A stretch of DNA of 20,625 nt from positions 1 through 20,625 of the IMG/VR virus record IMGVR_UViG_3300033997_000287. One strand, written 5' to 3'. The DNA is from a virus. The position numbers were made by a program, and so were the translations under genes. The notes below the pieces were generated by a model that had not been told where the DNA came from, searched no databases, and saw nothing but the letters and a program-made list of their open reading frames with translations. This document shows, in pieces, positions 19,986 through 20,625 of this stretch. The number at the start of each line of letters is the position of its first letter. Position 1 is the stretch's first letter.

Positions 19986-20401
19986 TTGTACTCCACCAAC
20001 TCCCAAGACACCAAAATATTTGTCGCGTTAATAACCTGATTTCCCCAATCAAACTGTATTTGGCTACTGTTGATGAGCTTCGCGTAGGCAAATCGCCCGT
20101 ATCCGTTGCTGACAAATGCCGCACCGCCAATAAAGTGAAGCGATGTTCGCTCCATCGTTACAGGGCTCACATTCACAATTACAGGATTACTGCCCGAAGG
20201 CGTTTCCCCACTCATCGACACAACCCCGCGCTGCACGCTCTTTACCGCTCCGGTGTTGGCCACTTGGCTGCTCACCCACTGCACGCGGTTGTCCACGGTG
20301 GCGATTTCTGTCCGGGCAGCTGCCAGACTTTGATTCAGCGCCGTGATTTCCGCGCGGGCGCGCACCAGGTCACTGCTAATGACCATCTCCATGCTGCTCA
20401 T
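19982..20401 (-). CDS. Putative tail-fibre or receptor-binding tip protein
   Basis: A 139-residue protein with a helical N-terminus likely to form a trimeric coiled coil (DLVRARAEITALNQSLAAAR, then TEIATVDNRVQWVSSQV). This is followed by a beta-rich domain with KSVQRGVVSMSG, VIVNVSPVTMERTSLHFIGG and ILVSWELVEYK. That layout, stalk then small beta head, is usual for phage fibre tips. The head-coding part is clearly AT-richer than the rest of the window, suggesting recent exchange. ATGA overlaps on both sides tie it to its neighbours. The exact family is not recognised. Confidence 0.75.
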   Translation of the reverse strand: MSSMEMVISSDLVRARAEITALNQSLAAARTEIATVDNRVQWVSSQVANTGAVKSVQRGVVSMSGETPSGSNPVIVNVSPVTMERTSLHFIGGAAFVSNGYGRFAYAKLINSSQIQFDWGNQVINATNILVSWELVEYK

Positions 20402-20625
20402 GCCTGCACCTCCGATGCGTTGCTGCCGCTGACGCGCCCGGCCACATAGGCCAAGGTTTCGGTGCGCGTGCGGCCCCTGTAGTTGGTGGTCACGGTGTTG
20501 ACCGTGCCGTCTGCGTTGTAGGCCACGGTGGTGGTGGCCGGCTGTCCGTCCACGGTTTCCACGACGGTGGAGACGCGGCCCGAGCCGTCATAGGTGATGA
20601 CGGTTTTTGATGGGCCGTTGGCGGG
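20398..20625 (-). CDS. C-terminal part of a tail-fibre protein (cut by the window edge)
   Basis: The last 75 residues and stop of a gene that starts outside the window. The reading frame is open to the right edge with strong coding bias and ends at a TGA that overlaps the next start as ATGA. The residues form regular Thr/Val/Tyr/Gly-rich strands (VITYDGSGRVSTVV, TTTVAYNADGTVNTV, RTRTETLAYVAGRVSG), like YD-type or fibre-shaft beta repeats. It probably encodes a tail-fibre or fibre-shaft protein; the family cannot be set from this fragment. Confidence 0.75.
   Translation of the reverse strand, partial: PANGPSKTVITYDGSGRVSTVVETVDGQPATTTVAYNADGTVNTVTTNYRGRTRTETLAYVAGRVSGSNASEVQA

Overview
The window is a P2-like prophage (Peduoviridae type) sitting next to a tRNA-Leu gene in a GC-rich betaproteobacterium. 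The coding style, the protein families and an E. coli-type LexA site fit Comamonadaceae (Acidovorax, Comamonas or Delftia relatives); the exact host is inference. The left junction is present: tRNA-Leu(UAG), a terminator, then the integrase. The right end of the prophage (capsid, terminase, lysis, most of the tail fibre, attR) is outside the window.

Layout. Bases 1-1698 hold the tRNA, a tyrosine integrase and a small HipB-like regulator, all on the plus strand. Bases 1712-9260 hold a tightly packed minus-strand early operon. Read in its own direction it contains a small ribbon-helix-helix-like protein, an Ogr/Delta zinc-finger late activator, small unknown proteins, the gpA-type rolling-circle initiator, more small proteins, a C5-cytosine methyltransferase with internal repeats, two unknown proteins and an AlpA-like regulator. 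Many junctions are ATGA or GTGA overlaps. Bases 9261-9340 are a divergent control region. Bases 9341-11678 are a plus-strand lysogeny/accessory block: a repressor made of two XRE-like HTH modules with no peptidase domain, a membrane-WYL-BRCT protein, and a two-gene cassette under a near-consensus LexA box. Bases 11716-12890 carry two small unknown genes and a BrnT/BrnA toxin-antitoxin pair with its own operator-promoter. Bases 12915-20625 are the minus-strand tail operon in P2 order: tail-fibre region, FI sheath, FII tube, E and E' (with a T TTT TTG slip site), T tape measure, U and D.

How it works together. In the lysogen the divergent region at 9261-9340 should set the choice between repressor and early operon. 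gpA would then start rolling-circle replication and Ogr would activate the tail and capsid genes. The repressor cannot be a RecA-stimulated self-cleaving protein, so the LexA-controlled cassette at 11005-11678 is the best candidate for the link between DNA damage and induction, in the way Tum acts in coliphage 186. The most interesting material is that cassette, the membrane-WYL-BRCT gene beside it, the apparent use of leaderless transcripts for lysogeny-expressed genes, and the repeat-bearing methyltransferase that appears to lack motif VIII.
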